Below, piece after piece: positions 1 to 6,436 of a stretch of DNA of 14,584 nucleotides; positions within the stretch are counted from its first letter, which is position 1, and each line of letters begins with the position of its first letter. The DNA comes from CAYLLN01 sp040901775 (lineage in GTDB: Bacteria; Planctomycetota; Planctomycetia; Pirellulales; Pirellulaceae), in NCBI GenBank assembly GCA_040901775.1, contig JBBDYF010000247.1, positions 1-14,584 of the forward strand, written 5' to 3'. The notes beneath the pieces are model-generated. The model worked only from the letters and a program-made list of their open reading frames with translations. It did no database searches and was not told the origin of the DNA. Made by a program: the position numbers and the translations under genes.

Positions 1-37
1 ACACCTGACGGTGTGGGCTGACAAGTTGCGCCGCTAC

Positions 38-69
38 GCGGCTGAATCGCTCGTTCAGCCGCGAGCGAT
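38..69 (+). repeat. Two overlapping, mutually exclusive hairpins
   Basis: GCGGCTGAA (38-46) pairs perfectly with TTCAGCCGC (54-62) around a 7-nt loop. That loop, ATCGCTCG counted from 46-53, can instead pair perfectly with CGAGCGAT (62-69). The two stems share bases and cannot form together in one molecule. No T-run follows, so this is not a standard intrinsic terminator. It may be a chance product of GC-rich sequence, an attenuator-like switch, or a remnant of a mobile element end. Confidence 0.4.
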
Positions 70-622
70 CTGTCAAACGTCCACTGTGGCTACCTGGCGA
101 TCGAGATGTCCGTAGCTTCTACCTACGATGAAGACGCTCACACATGGCAGCCCCTGCCGCCGATATTCGGCATCCTCCCTCCGCCATCAGCGCATGCCCG
201 AAGTCCAGGTGCGGCGTGCCCAGCGTTGGGCAGGGCGGGGGCTGCGATGCTTCGATGCAAAATATAGTAGCGTTTCTGACATATGTGATAATCTGTATAG
301 AATTGCGATCGACTCCGCTTCTCGCTGCGCCACCTCTGGTCGCGGCTTTGCGGTGGGCGACCCGCGGCGGGTTTACAGAACAGGGCCAATTCGTCGATTT
401 TGTAAACCATTCGCGGCCTTTCTCACGGGAAAATGGGCCTTTTCGCCAGCGCAGGGATACAGGCAGTGCGAAACCGTGTAAGCCGACGCAAGGTATTACT
501 CGGCGAGTGTTTAGGATGGTTTTGCCGCTGCGATTGACGAACATCGGTGTAAACCTGCGCCAGGAGCCACCGGGCCTCCGAGGGCCGAGGCTTAAACTGC
601 ATAACTTGCATCATCGCAGAGG

Positions 623-671
623 CAAAAAACTAGTCGCAAGTCTTGCGAGACAATCGTTTGCGACGTTTTTC
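623..671. terminator. Putative bidirectional intrinsic terminator
   Basis: GTCGCAA (633-639) pairs with TTGCGAC (658-664). Inside the loop GTCT-TGCG-AGAC (640-651) forms a second perfect 4-bp stem. On the plus strand the hairpin is followed by GTTTTT (665-670). On the minus strand the same hairpin is followed by TAGTTTTTT (complement of the A-run at 624-629). A hairpin with a T-run on both sides is the classic form of a terminator that works in both directions. Nothing upstream is a clear gene, so the transcript it would end is unknown. It could end a small RNA starting near the -10-like element at 284-292, or block read-through into the DUF1501 promoter. Confidence 0.5.
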
Positions 672-816
672 ATCCTGAAAAAAATAGGTGCATGATGCCT
701 GCATAAACGCTTGCCCCAAACGCCCCATCCAGTTCACCCCCCTTTTGCGAACACGACACTGCCCCGCGCGCAACATGCGACATGCACCCATGGCCCCGAA
801 CTGGGCTCAAACTCTG

Positions 817-846
817 TTGACGGCTGGAATCCGTCCGGCATAAAAT
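817..846 (+). promoter_or_regulatory. Candidate sigma70-type promoter for the DUF1501 gene
   Basis: TTGACG (817-822) and TAAAAT (841-846) each match five of six consensus bases of the -35 and -10 boxes, and 18 bp separate them. It is the best promoter-like match upstream of the DUF1501 gene and points the right way. Transcription would start near 853, leaving a leader of about 150 nt. That leader contains a small perfect hairpin, AACCT-TGC-AGGTT at 874-886, and a 13-bp direct repeat (954-966, 969-981). Planctomycete promoters are poorly characterised, so confidence is moderate. Confidence 0.45.
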
Positions 847-953
847 TCAGATCAACAGTTGTGGATAGGTCGTAACCTTGCAGGTTCAACCGATCATAGA
901 CTGCTGCCCACCGCGCTGACCCATGCAGCCCACCCGCCCGCCCACTTTGCCCT

Positions 954-981
954 CCGAGTTCCGCCCACCCGAGTTCCGCCC
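954..981 (+). repeat. 13-bp direct repeat, period 15, just upstream of a CDS
   Basis: CCGAGTTCCGCCC occurs exactly at 954-966 and again at 969-981, ending 24 bases before the chosen ATG at 1006. A longer reading frame starting at 859 would translate this as low-complexity Pro/Arg sequence, which argues that the repeat lies in the leader and not in the protein. Confidence 0.6.
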
Positions 982-1005
982 TCCGCAATCCTGGGGAACC
1001 CCGCC

Positions 1006-2388
1006 ATGTTCCGCATCCCGCTCGGCTCGACGCAACGCTACTGCGACGGTCTTTCTCGCCGCAACTTCTTGCAGATTGGCGTGGCGGGAATGGGGGCCGC
1101 GGGCCTGTCGCAGGTGTTGTCTCTGAAGGAAGCCTCGGCTGCCGCCACGGGCATCAAAAAGGATACGTCGGTGATCCTTCTGTGGCTCGACGGCGGGCCG
1201 GGGCACATGGATCTGTACGACCTGAAGCCGGAAGCGCCGCCCGAATATCGCGGCCTCTGGCGGCCGATCAAGACGAACGTTTCGGGCATCGAGATCAGCG
1301 AACTGTTTCCGCTGCAAGCCAAGATTGCCGACAAGTTTTCGATCGTCCGCTCGTTGCACCACGACTCGGGCGATCACTTTACCGGCGGCCATTGGATGCT
1401 GACGGGCCGCAACGCGGGCGTGGGCGGCGGTTCGACACCGGGCAAGTTTCCGTTCTTTGGCTCAATCGCCACCAAGCTGACCGGCCCGCGGCAAGCGGGT
1501 CTGCCCGCCAACGTGGCGATTCCCCATGCCATGAGCATCGGCCTGCGGCCCGGATATTTCGGCGGCAACTATCTCGGTCCGCAAGAGAATCCGTTTGAGA
1601 CCGAAGGAGATCCGAACAACGACAAATTCCAGGTCCGCGACTTGCAGTTATCAGACCAACTCACGCTCGATCGCTTGCAGAACCGTCGCAGCCTGATCGC
1701 CCACTTCGATCATTTGCGGCGCGAGACCGACCGCTCCGGCACGCTCGACGCGATGGATCGGTTCGACCGCCAGGCCTTCGATTTGGTCACCGGCGACAAG
1801 GCTCGTAGCGCCTTCGACCTGTCGCAGGAAGACGCCAAAAACCGCGACCGCTACGGCCGCCACAGTTGGGGCCAAGGAACCCTGCTCGCGCGCCGCCTGG
1901 TCGAGGCAGGGGCGACCTTCGTCACCTGCCACTTCGGCGGCTGGGACCATCACTGGGATTTGCAAAAGGGGATGGAGAACTACCTGCCGAAAATCGACCA
2001 ACTCGTGTCGGCCTTGTTCAGCGATCTGGCCGAGCGAGGATTGTCAGAGAAAGTGCTGGTCGTCCTCTGCGGCGAGTTCAGCCGCACGCCCCGCATGAAC
2101 GACGGCGGCAATGGCGGCGCGCCGATGAGCATGGGCACTCCCGGCCGCGACCACTGGGGTAGCGCTATGTTTTGTTTGTTGGGGGGCGGCGGAGTGCAGG
2201 GGGGACGCATCGTCGGTTCGACCAACCGCCTGGGCGAATCTCCGCTGGATCGTCCGGTGCAGCCGGGCGACATCCACCACACGATCTTCCGAGTGCTGGG
2301 GGTCGATCCGCACGTCAACTTTCTCGACCACACGGGGCGGCCGATCCCGGCGATCGATCACGGCAGCGTCATCGAGGAGTTGTTTTAG
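1006..2388 (+). CDS. DUF1501 family protein, Tat-exported
   Basis: A 460-residue protein of the DUF1501 family, which belongs to the alkaline phosphatase/sulfatase-like superfamily and is very abundant in planctomycetes. The exact substrate is not known. The N-terminus carries a twin-arginine export motif, SRRNFLQIG (residues 17-25), followed by a small-residue stretch ending in ASAAA, so the protein should act outside the cytoplasm. Family hallmarks follow: LWLDGGPGHMD (59-69) with the predicted metal-site Asp62, HHDSGDHFTGGHWMLTG (118-134), a CHFGGWDHHWD segment, and CGEFSRTPRMND followed by GRDHWG. The C-terminus ends with the usual DIHHTIFRVLG block. The frame stays open upstream to an ATG at 859, but I prefer the ATG at 1006: it gives the normal family start (MFRIPLGSTQRYCDG) and puts the Tat signal at the N-terminus. 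In related genomes such genes often sit beside DUF1549/DUF1553 cytochrome genes; no such partner is in this window. Confidence 0.93.
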   Translation: MFRIPLGSTQRYCDGLSRRNFLQIGVAGMGAAGLSQVLSLKEASAAATGIKKDTSVILLWLDGGPGHMDLYDLKPEAPPEYRGLWRPIKTNVSGIEISELFPLQAKIADKFSIVRSLHHDSGDHFTGGHWMLTGRNAGVGGGSTPGKFPFFGSIATKLTGPRQAGLPANVAIPHAMSIGLRPGYFGGNYLGPQENPFETEGDPNNDKFQVRDLQLSDQLTLDRLQNRRSLIAHFDHLRRETDRSGTLDAMDRFDRQAFDLVTGDKARSAFDLSQEDAKNRDRYGRHSWGQGTLLARRLVEAGATFVTCHFGGWDHHWDLQKGMENYLPKIDQLVSALFSDLAERGLSEKVLVVLCGEFSRTPRMNDGGNGGAPMSMGTPGRDHWGSAMFCLLGGGGVQGGRIVGSTNRLGESPLDRPVQPGDIHHTIFRVLGVDPHVNFLDHTGRPIPAIDHGSVIEELF

Positions 2389-2411
2389 CAACGCAGGTAT
2401 TGCTAAGTCCC

Positions 2412-2858
2412 GGGTGCCACGGCTGGGTTGGGTTCGCTATCCGCGTTTGTGGGTGATCGTTGAAAACGTCGCAGCTCCCGCCACGGAAGCTCTTGCGTGC
2501 GGACCTGGACCTGGTGCTGCCGCTGACGCTCGTCGGAATCGACCACTGCTGCGATCGAGGCAAACACCCCGTGCCGACGAAGTTGTCGCTCTCCTTGGCG
2601 ATCAAGGCATTCCGCCGCAGACGATCAACCGATCGACGTGCGAGCGCAGATTCCGGGCGATCCAGTCGGCCAGCGGACCTTCCTCGAAGGACCATTTCTG
2701 AGAACTCGCAATGTGTGTCCAAGGCGATAAAATGTTCTACTGGCATGGCTGGGGCTCCGGCGTGGGAACACGGGGACGTTGAACATCCTCCATGTATCCC
2801 TTCCGGCACCCCAGCTTCCTATATCTTCAAGTCCCACGCCAGCGTGGGCGTGGCACCC
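2412..2858. repeat. Inverted repeat bounding the transposon-debris region
   Basis: GGGTGCCACG at 2412-2421 is the exact reverse complement of CGTGGCACCC at 2849-2858. Next to the right copy, CCCACGC (2833-2839) and GCGTGGG (2842-2848) form a palindrome with a 2-base centre. From memory, GGGTGCCAC-type sequences are scattered between genes of Pirellulales genomes. Here they may mark the ends of a non-autonomous or dead element, or may be two separate copies of a REP-like repeat in opposite orientation. Confidence 0.5.
2573..2746 (-). pseudogene. IS110-family transposase remnant, frameshifted and internally deleted
   Basis: Read on the minus strand from an ATG at 2746, the first 20 codons give MPVEHFIALDTHCEFSEMVL, which resembles the start of IS110-family DEDD transposases (an [F/Y]-[I/V]-x-L-D-x-H segment holding the first catalytic Asp). 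The frame then shifts. From 2685 the next frame reads EEGPLADWIARNLR followed by SHVDRLIVC, the family block with the conserved Glu, ending in a stop a few codons on. At 2617 the original frame resumes with RRNALIAKESDN, which normally follows VCDP in this family. About 30-40 residues between the first two blocks, the Asp-Pro of the third block and the rest of the protein (including the C-terminal Ser domain) are missing. It cannot encode an active enzyme. The match is from recall of the family and not from a search, but three consecutive blocks in the right order make it solid. Confidence 0.78.
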
Positions 2859-2883
2859 TAATTGTTAGTCGCGATAAAGCACT

Positions 2884-2888
2884 AGGAG
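2884..2888 (+). promoter_or_regulatory. Ribosome binding site of the hybrid kinase gene
   Basis: AGGAG lies 10 bases before the ATG at 2899 and supports that start, which also begins the first receiver domain directly (MPPHKIMVVEDE). Confidence 0.7.
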
Positions 2889-2898
2889 CCAATCACCA

Positions 2899-4818
2899 AT
2901 GCCCCCGCACAAGATCATGGTCGTCGAGGACGAGCACATCGTTCGCGAAGACCTCGTCGATTGCCTCCGGCAGTTGGGGTACGACGTGGTGGCCGCCGCT
3001 TCGTCCGGCGCCGAGGCGCTCGCCAAAGCCGCCGCCGCGCGGCCCGATCTGGTGCTGATGGATATCCGCATCAAGGGGCCGCTCGACGGCATCGACACCG
3101 CGGGCCAGCTCCGCCGCCAGTTGGGCACCCCGGTCATTTACCTGACCGCGCATGCCGACGAGCAAACGCTGGTTCGGGCTCGCGAAACCCAGCCGCTGGG
3201 CTACCTGGTCAAGCCGTTTGAAGAAAGCGCCGTCAAAGCCGCCATCGAAATGGCGCTGCACAAGCACCAGCTCGACGTGCGTCTGGCCGCCAGCGAGCAA
3301 TGGCTGGCGACCACGCTGGGCAGCATGGGAGATGCCGTTCTGGCGACCGACCGTCAGGGAAACGTCGTCTTCCTCAATCGGATTGCTGAAATGCTGACCG
3401 GGTGGACCCAGGCTCAGGCCGTGGGACGACCCTCCGCCGAGGTGTTCGTGCTGCTGGATACGCGCACGCGGACCCCGCTCGAAAATCCCGTGGCCGGCGT
3501 GTTGGCGTCGGGCGAACCGCTGAACCTACCGGAGCAGGTCGCCCTGCTGGCTCGCGACGGAACCTGGCGGCTGATCGACGACAGCGCCTGTCCGATTCAC
3601 GGCGACGGCGGCGAAGTGGTGGGCGTGGTGCTCGTCTTTCGCGATATTACCGAGCGGCTGCGACTGGCCGAGAGCCTCCGCCAGATGCAAAAGCTGGAAG
3701 CGATCGGACGGCTCGCCGGCGGCGTCGCCCACGACTTCAACAATCTGCTGACGATCATCAACGGCTATTCCGACGTCTTGCTGGCCGACCTGGAAGGGGC
3801 CGATCCGGCATTCGAAATTCTGAGCGAAATTCGGGCCGCCGGCGAGCGCGCCGCGGGCCTGACGCGGCAATTGCTCGCCTTCGGCCGCAAGCAGGTGATC
3901 GCGCCGCTCGTGTTCGACGTCAACGCGCTGGTTCGGCAGCTCGATCGTTCACTCGGCCGCCTGCTGGGCGAAGCGATCGCGCTCTCCTGCACGGCGGCGT
4001 CCGAGCCGCTCGAGGTGCGGGCCGATCCGGCCCAGGTTGAGCAAATCCTGCTGAACCTGGCGGTCAACGCTCGCGACGCCATGCCGACTGGGGGCCAGTT
4101 GACGATCGCCACGGCGGCCCGCTGCCTGGACCGATCGTCCGCGGCGCTGCCCGAGGATGTGCTATCCGGCAACTATGCCGAGCTGACGGTGAGCGACACC
4201 GGCGTGGGGATCGCACCGGAAGTGGTCGCCCATCTGTTCGAGCCGTTCTTCACCACCAAGGAGGTGGGCCGTGGAACTGGGCTCGGGCTGGCCGCGGTGT
4301 ACGGCATCGTCAAGCAAAGCGGCGGGCACCTCGAAGTAGAGAGCCAGCCCGGCACGGGGACGACGTTTCGCATCTTCCTGCCGCAAGTCGCGATCGAGGA
4401 CCAGCCGCAGCCGGCGAACGTCGCGTCAGCGTCCCCTGGCAACGAAACCATTCTGGTCGTCGAGGATGACGCACTGGTCCGCCGGGTGATCGTGCGGATG
4501 CTCGACGTTCAAGGATACCAGGTGCTCGAAGCGGGCTCGGGAAGCGAAGCGCTGACCTGCTCGCGGCAGCACTCCGGCCGGATCGACCTGTTGCTGTCCG
4601 ACGTGTTGCTGCCCGACACCAACGGCAACCTCGTCGCCCAGCAATTGCTGGCCGAGCGGCCGCGGACCCCGGTCCTCTTCATGTCGGGCTATAGCGGCGG
4701 AGCGCTCGACTTTTTGGGCGAGTTGGCGGCCGGCGCCCAGTTGCTCGAAAAGCCGTTCAAAGCCGAAACCTTGGTCCGCAAGGTGCGCCAGTTGCTCGAT
4801 GGACGCTCGGTCGGCTGA
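2899..4818 (+). CDS. Hybrid sensor histidine kinase, REC-PAS-HisKA-HATPase-REC
   Basis: A 639-residue soluble signalling protein with no membrane segment, so it senses from the cytoplasm. Domains in order: receiver 1 (about 5-122) with acidic Glu10/Asp11, phospho-acceptor Asp55 in LVLMDIR, Thr83 and Lys105; a PAS domain (about 130-255); a dimerisation/phospho-acceptor domain with His278 in GGVAHDFNN; an ATP-binding domain with N-box NLAVNARDAM (386-395), DTGVGI (433-438), the LFEPFFTTK segment (446-454) and GTGLGLA (459-465); and receiver 2 (about 517-635) with Asp523/Asp524, Asp568 in LLLSDVL, Ser596 and Lys618. All residues needed for phosphotransfer are present. There is no DNA-binding output domain and no response-regulator gene beside it, so it probably passes phosphate to a distant partner, or receiver 1 gates kinase activity on input from another kinase. 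The HDFNN-type H-box is usual for this large hybrid-kinase class. The signal and target cannot be told from sequence. Confidence 0.93.
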   Translation: MPPHKIMVVEDEHIVREDLVDCLRQLGYDVVAAASSGAEALAKAAAARPDLVLMDIRIKGPLDGIDTAGQLRRQLGTPVIYLTAHADEQTLVRARETQPLGYLVKPFEESAVKAAIEMALHKHQLDVRLAASEQWLATTLGSMGDAVLATDRQGNVVFLNRIAEMLTGWTQAQAVGRPSAEVFVLLDTRTRTPLENPVAGVLASGEPLNLPEQVALLARDGTWRLIDDSACPIHGDGGEVVGVVLVFRDITERLRLAESLRQMQKLEAIGRLAGGVAHDFNNLLTIINGYSDVLLADLEGADPAFEILSEIRAAGERAAGLTRQLLAFGRKQVIAPLVFDVNALVRQLDRSLGRLLGEAIALSCTAASEPLEVRADPAQVEQILLNLAVNARDAMPTGGQLTIATAARCLDRSSAALPEDVLSGNYAELTVSDTGVGIAPEVVAHLFEPFFTTKEVGRGTGLGLAAVYGIVKQSGGHLEVESQPGTGTTFRIFLPQVAIEDQPQPANVASASPGNETILVVEDDALVRRVIVRMLDVQGYQVLEAGSGSEALTCSRQHSGRIDLLLSDVLLPDTNGNLVAQQLLAERPRTPVLFMSGYSGGALDFLGELAAGAQLLEKPFKAETLVRKVRQLLDGRSVG

Positions 4819-4851
4819 GCAGGTCGGCACCTTCTGTTTGTCATCGGCTCT

Positions 4852-5334
4852 TTAATATTCAATCCGATCCGCTTTGTTCTTCCAGGCCGCAAACGCCGCC
4901 AGCGATTCGTCTCGCATCGTTGGCACGGCAACGATGCTGCGGGCCGCCGGAGGCAGGGCGAGCTGACGACGAATGAAGTCGTCCGAAAAGCCGATCGCCT
5001 CGGCGTCGGTGGCCAGGCAGCCGAAGCAGTAACGGTCGATCCGGGCCCAATAGATTGCCGCCAGGCACATTGGGCAGGGCTCGCAGCTCGTGTACAGTTC
5101 GCAGCCCGAAAGCTGGAACGTGCCCAGCCGCGTGCAGGCGTCGCGAATCGCCACCACCTCGGCATGGGCCGTGGGATCGTTGGTCGAGGTAACCTGGTTG
5201 GCGCCGCGGCCGACGATCTGTCCCGCCCGGACGATCACCGTGCCGAACGGCCCGCCCCGATTCGTCTGAACGCCGTCGATCGCCAGGCGGATCGCCTCGT
5301 GCATGAAGGGGGATTGGGGGCTGGGACTGGTCAT
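4852..5334 (-). CDS. guaD: Guanine deaminase (GuaD-like, CMP/dCMP deaminase fold)
   Basis: A 160-residue zinc-dependent deaminase, predicted to hydrolyse guanine to xanthine and ammonia in purine salvage or catabolism in the cytoplasm. It has the zinc ligands His57, Cys87 and Cys90 in the motifs TAHAEV and EPCPMC, and the proton-shuttling Glu59. It resembles Bacillus subtilis GuaD along its whole length, as I recall that sequence: GGPFG near residue 28, the NDPTAHAEV block, YTSCEPCPMCLAAIYWAR, and a C-terminal AFAAWKNKADRIEY tail that corresponds to the domain-swapped tail of GuaD and is absent from the tRNA deaminase TadA. Length also fits GuaD (about 156 residues). Its stop lies 33 bases from that of the kinase on the other strand. 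Other deaminases of this fold remain possible, but the tail makes GuaD the best call. An AGAAG-like Shine-Dalgarno lies upstream of the ATG. Confidence 0.85.
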   Translation of the reverse strand: MTSPSPQSPFMHEAIRLAIDGVQTNRGGPFGTVIVRAGQIVGRGANQVTSTNDPTAHAEVVAIRDACTRLGTFQLSGCELYTSCEPCPMCLAAIYWARIDRYCFGCLATDAEAIGFSDDFIRRQLALPPAARSIVAVPTMRDESLAAFAAWKNKADRIEY

Positions 5335-5816
5335 GTGGTTGTGTTTCTTCTGAGGTTGCTCAAACGGTCACTCGGCCCCCAGCGCCTGGCCGATGGCGGC
5401 CAGGATCGGCTGCTCGACCCCTGCGCGAACCCAGCAATAGCTGTGCTCGGCGACAAGCCCTCGCGGCGCACCCTTCCAGTCGTCGCCGTCAAAAAATCTC
5501 GTCGCGTGGTACTTATTGTGCTCCTCGTCGTATCGGGCCCGGTTGTCGCGGCATAATGATCGACGATTCCACGGTCAGGTTCCAGCAAGGCAAACAACTG
5601 GCCAAGAATGGATGCAGCAAATTGCTAGCAAAGCCGGCAAGCGGCAGCTAGCGACCTGTTTTGCACGTCGGATCGGCAGCACAGCCATTCGCGCAACTCT
5701 TTACTGTTACGTGGCTTACGTTCGATCACGGTCGCTGGGGGGTTCCCCTCGCGGTGCCCGGCCAATTACAATTCTCGTGGGTCAAGAATTGCCAGAGTCG
5801 CGACGGAGTCGCTGCC
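5335..5816. other. Intergenic region holding a broken reading frame
   Basis: This 482-base stretch between the GuaD-like gene and the small plus-strand gene at 5817 contains the minus-strand remnant at 5368-5618, listed separately. The rest (about 5619-5816) is less GC-rich, and I found no convincing promoter, repeat or gene in it. Confidence 0.5.
5368..5618 (-). pseudogene. Unidentified protein remnant with one frameshift
   Basis: On the minus strand a frame ends in TGA at 5370-5368 and reads back for 68 codons with mostly G/C-ending codons and a natural composition: it includes NRARYDEEHNKYHATRFF, DGDDWKGAPRGLVAEHSY and CWVRAGVEQPILAAIGQALGAE at the end. It contains no ATG, GTG or TTG start before an upstream stop at 5577-5575. 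A neighbouring frame just upstream (5618-5550) reads AASILGQLFALLEPDRGIVDHYA, also protein-like. A single frameshift near 5550 would join the two. I do not recognise the family. It sits 33 bases upstream of the GuaD-like gene on the same strand, so it may once have been co-transcribed with it. A sequencing error in a live gene is the main alternative to a pseudogene. Confidence 0.45.
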
Positions 5817-6044
5817 ATGCAAAATGCACTTCTCGAACGAATCGATTTCGCGGGATCCGATTTAATGCTGACCGATGCGCGGGGCCAGATGGTCGATGCG
5901 GTGGCCTTCCGCCAACTCTTGGTTTCTCACCGGCGGATGGAGCGCGTCGCCTGCGACCAGGTACGCCTGCGGGCCTTGCGCGATCTCGACACGGGCGAGG
6001 TCTTTCTGACCGACGAACGGCGGCTCTTCGATCCGCGCCGCTAG
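5817..6044 (+). CDS. Small hypothetical protein (75 aa)
   Basis: A 75-residue frame from an ATG at 5817, charged and Arg/Asp-rich, ending TGEVFLTDERRLFDPRR. It has no signal peptide, membrane segment or motif I recognise. The frame is open further upstream to 5661, but that part reads as composition typical of non-coding DNA and lacks a better start. No clear Shine-Dalgarno precedes the ATG. The C-terminal half (SHRRMERVACDQVRLRALRDLD) looks helical and protein-like. It could be a genuine short gene or the surviving end of a longer one. It runs in the same direction as lpxA but is separated from it by 392 bases of structured non-coding DNA. Confidence 0.45.
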   Translation: MQNALLERIDFAGSDLMLTDARGQMVDAVAFRQLLVSHRRMERVACDQVRLRALRDLDTGEVFLTDERRLFDPRR

Positions 6045-6208
6045 CACTCCCGGGTTCTGCTTGGCGAAATTTTGCGGCTGTAGATTTGCGCCTGTAGAGA
6101 AGTCGGCGAAGAAAACCGAACTCGACAAGCTTGGCAAAATCCGCATAATCCCGTTCCTCCCCAAAAGTGCAAACGGCCAACCAACCGATTCAGATGGTGG
6201 ACGGCCCA

Positions 6209-6226
6209 TTCCGCCGCACGGCGGAA
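6209..6226. repeat. Perfect 18-bp inverted repeat, possible operator or hairpin
   Basis: TTCCGCCG (6209-6216) and CGGCGGAA (6219-6226) are exact reverse complements around CA. As DNA, an 8-bp half-site palindrome could bind a dimeric repressor. As RNA, the 2-base loop is too tight, so pairing would open to about 7 bp. It lies 211 bases before the lpxA start. It is not followed by a T-run. Confidence 0.4.
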
Positions 6227-6284
6227 ACCTTGGCAGGGAGGGCAAATGGTATCGGGTGCATGTCGCCCGCTGTCGTTTGCCACG

Positions 6285-6315
6285 CGGTTGGACAGGCACG
6301 ATGCCCAGCCAACCG
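6285..6315 (+). promoter_or_regulatory. Compound RNA hairpin upstream of lpxA
   Basis: CGGTTGG (6285-6291) pairs with CCAACCG (6309-6315). Inside, GGCA (6295-6298) pairs with TGCC (6302-6305) around the loop CGA, leaving a symmetric 3x3 internal loop (ACA opposite CAG). The first two bases of the outer stem could alternatively be drawn into CTGTC/GACAG (6270-6274 with 6291-6295), a competing fold. It may be a regulatory leader element or part of a small RNA. I recognise no known riboswitch class. Confidence 0.35.
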
Positions 6316-6436
6316 TGCCCGAAAAGCGAGTGCCCGAAAAGAGTGACAGTCTCGCAACTGTCCAGCCGAGGCCTTAGGGACCGACCTAGCACCCTAACGC
6401 CGGCGAGCAGGATGCCCGCCGCACGAAAGGACAACC

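Larger units (their letters stand above)
1..816. other. Gene-poor region with hairpins; no supported CDS
   Basis: No reading frame here looks like a real protein: the long frames on both strands overlap each other, are rich in Arg, Pro and Cys, and show no recognisable motif. A plus frame enters from the left edge and stays open for 37 codons until a TAG at 113-115 (it begins HLTVWADKLRRYAAESL). It could be the tail of an upstream gene, but it is too short to judge. The left end carries two overlapping inverted repeats (38-62 and 46-69). The middle is less GC-rich, with a TGTGATAAT extended -10-like element at 284-292 but no convincing -35. A strong hairpin flanked by T-runs on both sides is listed separately at 623-671. 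Confidence 0.6.
2389..2898. other. Repeat-rich intergenic region with transposon debris
   Basis: This 510-base stretch between the DUF1501 gene and the hybrid kinase has no intact gene. It contains a decayed IS110-type transposase fragment (listed separately), a 10-bp inverted repeat near its two ends (2412-2421 and 2849-2858), and a near-perfect palindrome at 2833-2848. The last 40 bases supply the leader of the kinase gene, with AGGAG at 2884-2888. Reading frames on either strand change identity every few dozen codons, as expected for decayed mobile DNA. Confidence 0.7.
6045..6436 (+). other. Structured, repeat-containing leader region upstream of lpxA
   Basis: No gene is supported here. 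From left to right it contains: a 14-bp tandem duplication with one mismatch (6071-6084, 6085-6098); a perfect 18-bp palindrome TTCCGCCG-CA-CGGCGGAA (6209-6226); a compound hairpin (6285-6315); a 12-bp direct repeat GTGCCCGAAAAG (6315-6326, 6330-6341); and a hairpin GACAGT-CTCGCA-ACTGTC (6345-6362). The Shine-Dalgarno of lpxA follows at 6425-6431. This much local symmetry in under 200 bases suggests a structured leader or a small RNA. The minus strand was also read and shows no tRNA-like fold. Confidence 0.5.

Noticed and set aside
144..695. Possible 183-residue gene in the left intergenic region
   Set aside because: Its composition is that of non-coding DNA, it overlaps equally long frames on the other strand, it has no Shine-Dalgarno, and it would run through the terminator-like hairpin at 633-664.
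870..900. tRNA T-arm-like GGTTCAACC near 883
   Set aside because: No acceptor stem, anticodon arm or CCA end can be built around it. The bases are explained better as the small hairpin AACCT-TGC-AGGTT.
859..1005. N-terminal extension of the DUF1501 protein
   Set aside because: The extra 49 residues are low-complexity His/Pro/Ala translated from a direct repeat, and they would bury the Tat signal away from the N-terminus.
4819..4851. Terminator between the convergent kinase and deaminase genes
   Set aside because: Only weak partial stems (GGT-CGGC-ACC, GAGC/GCTC) are present, without a proper T-run after a strong hairpin.
5164..5556. Plus-strand frame of 130 codons opposite the deaminase start and the broken frame
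   Set aside because: Its first half is the complement of the well-supported GuaD-like gene, and it has no Shine-Dalgarno or motif. Codon endings favour the minus strand.
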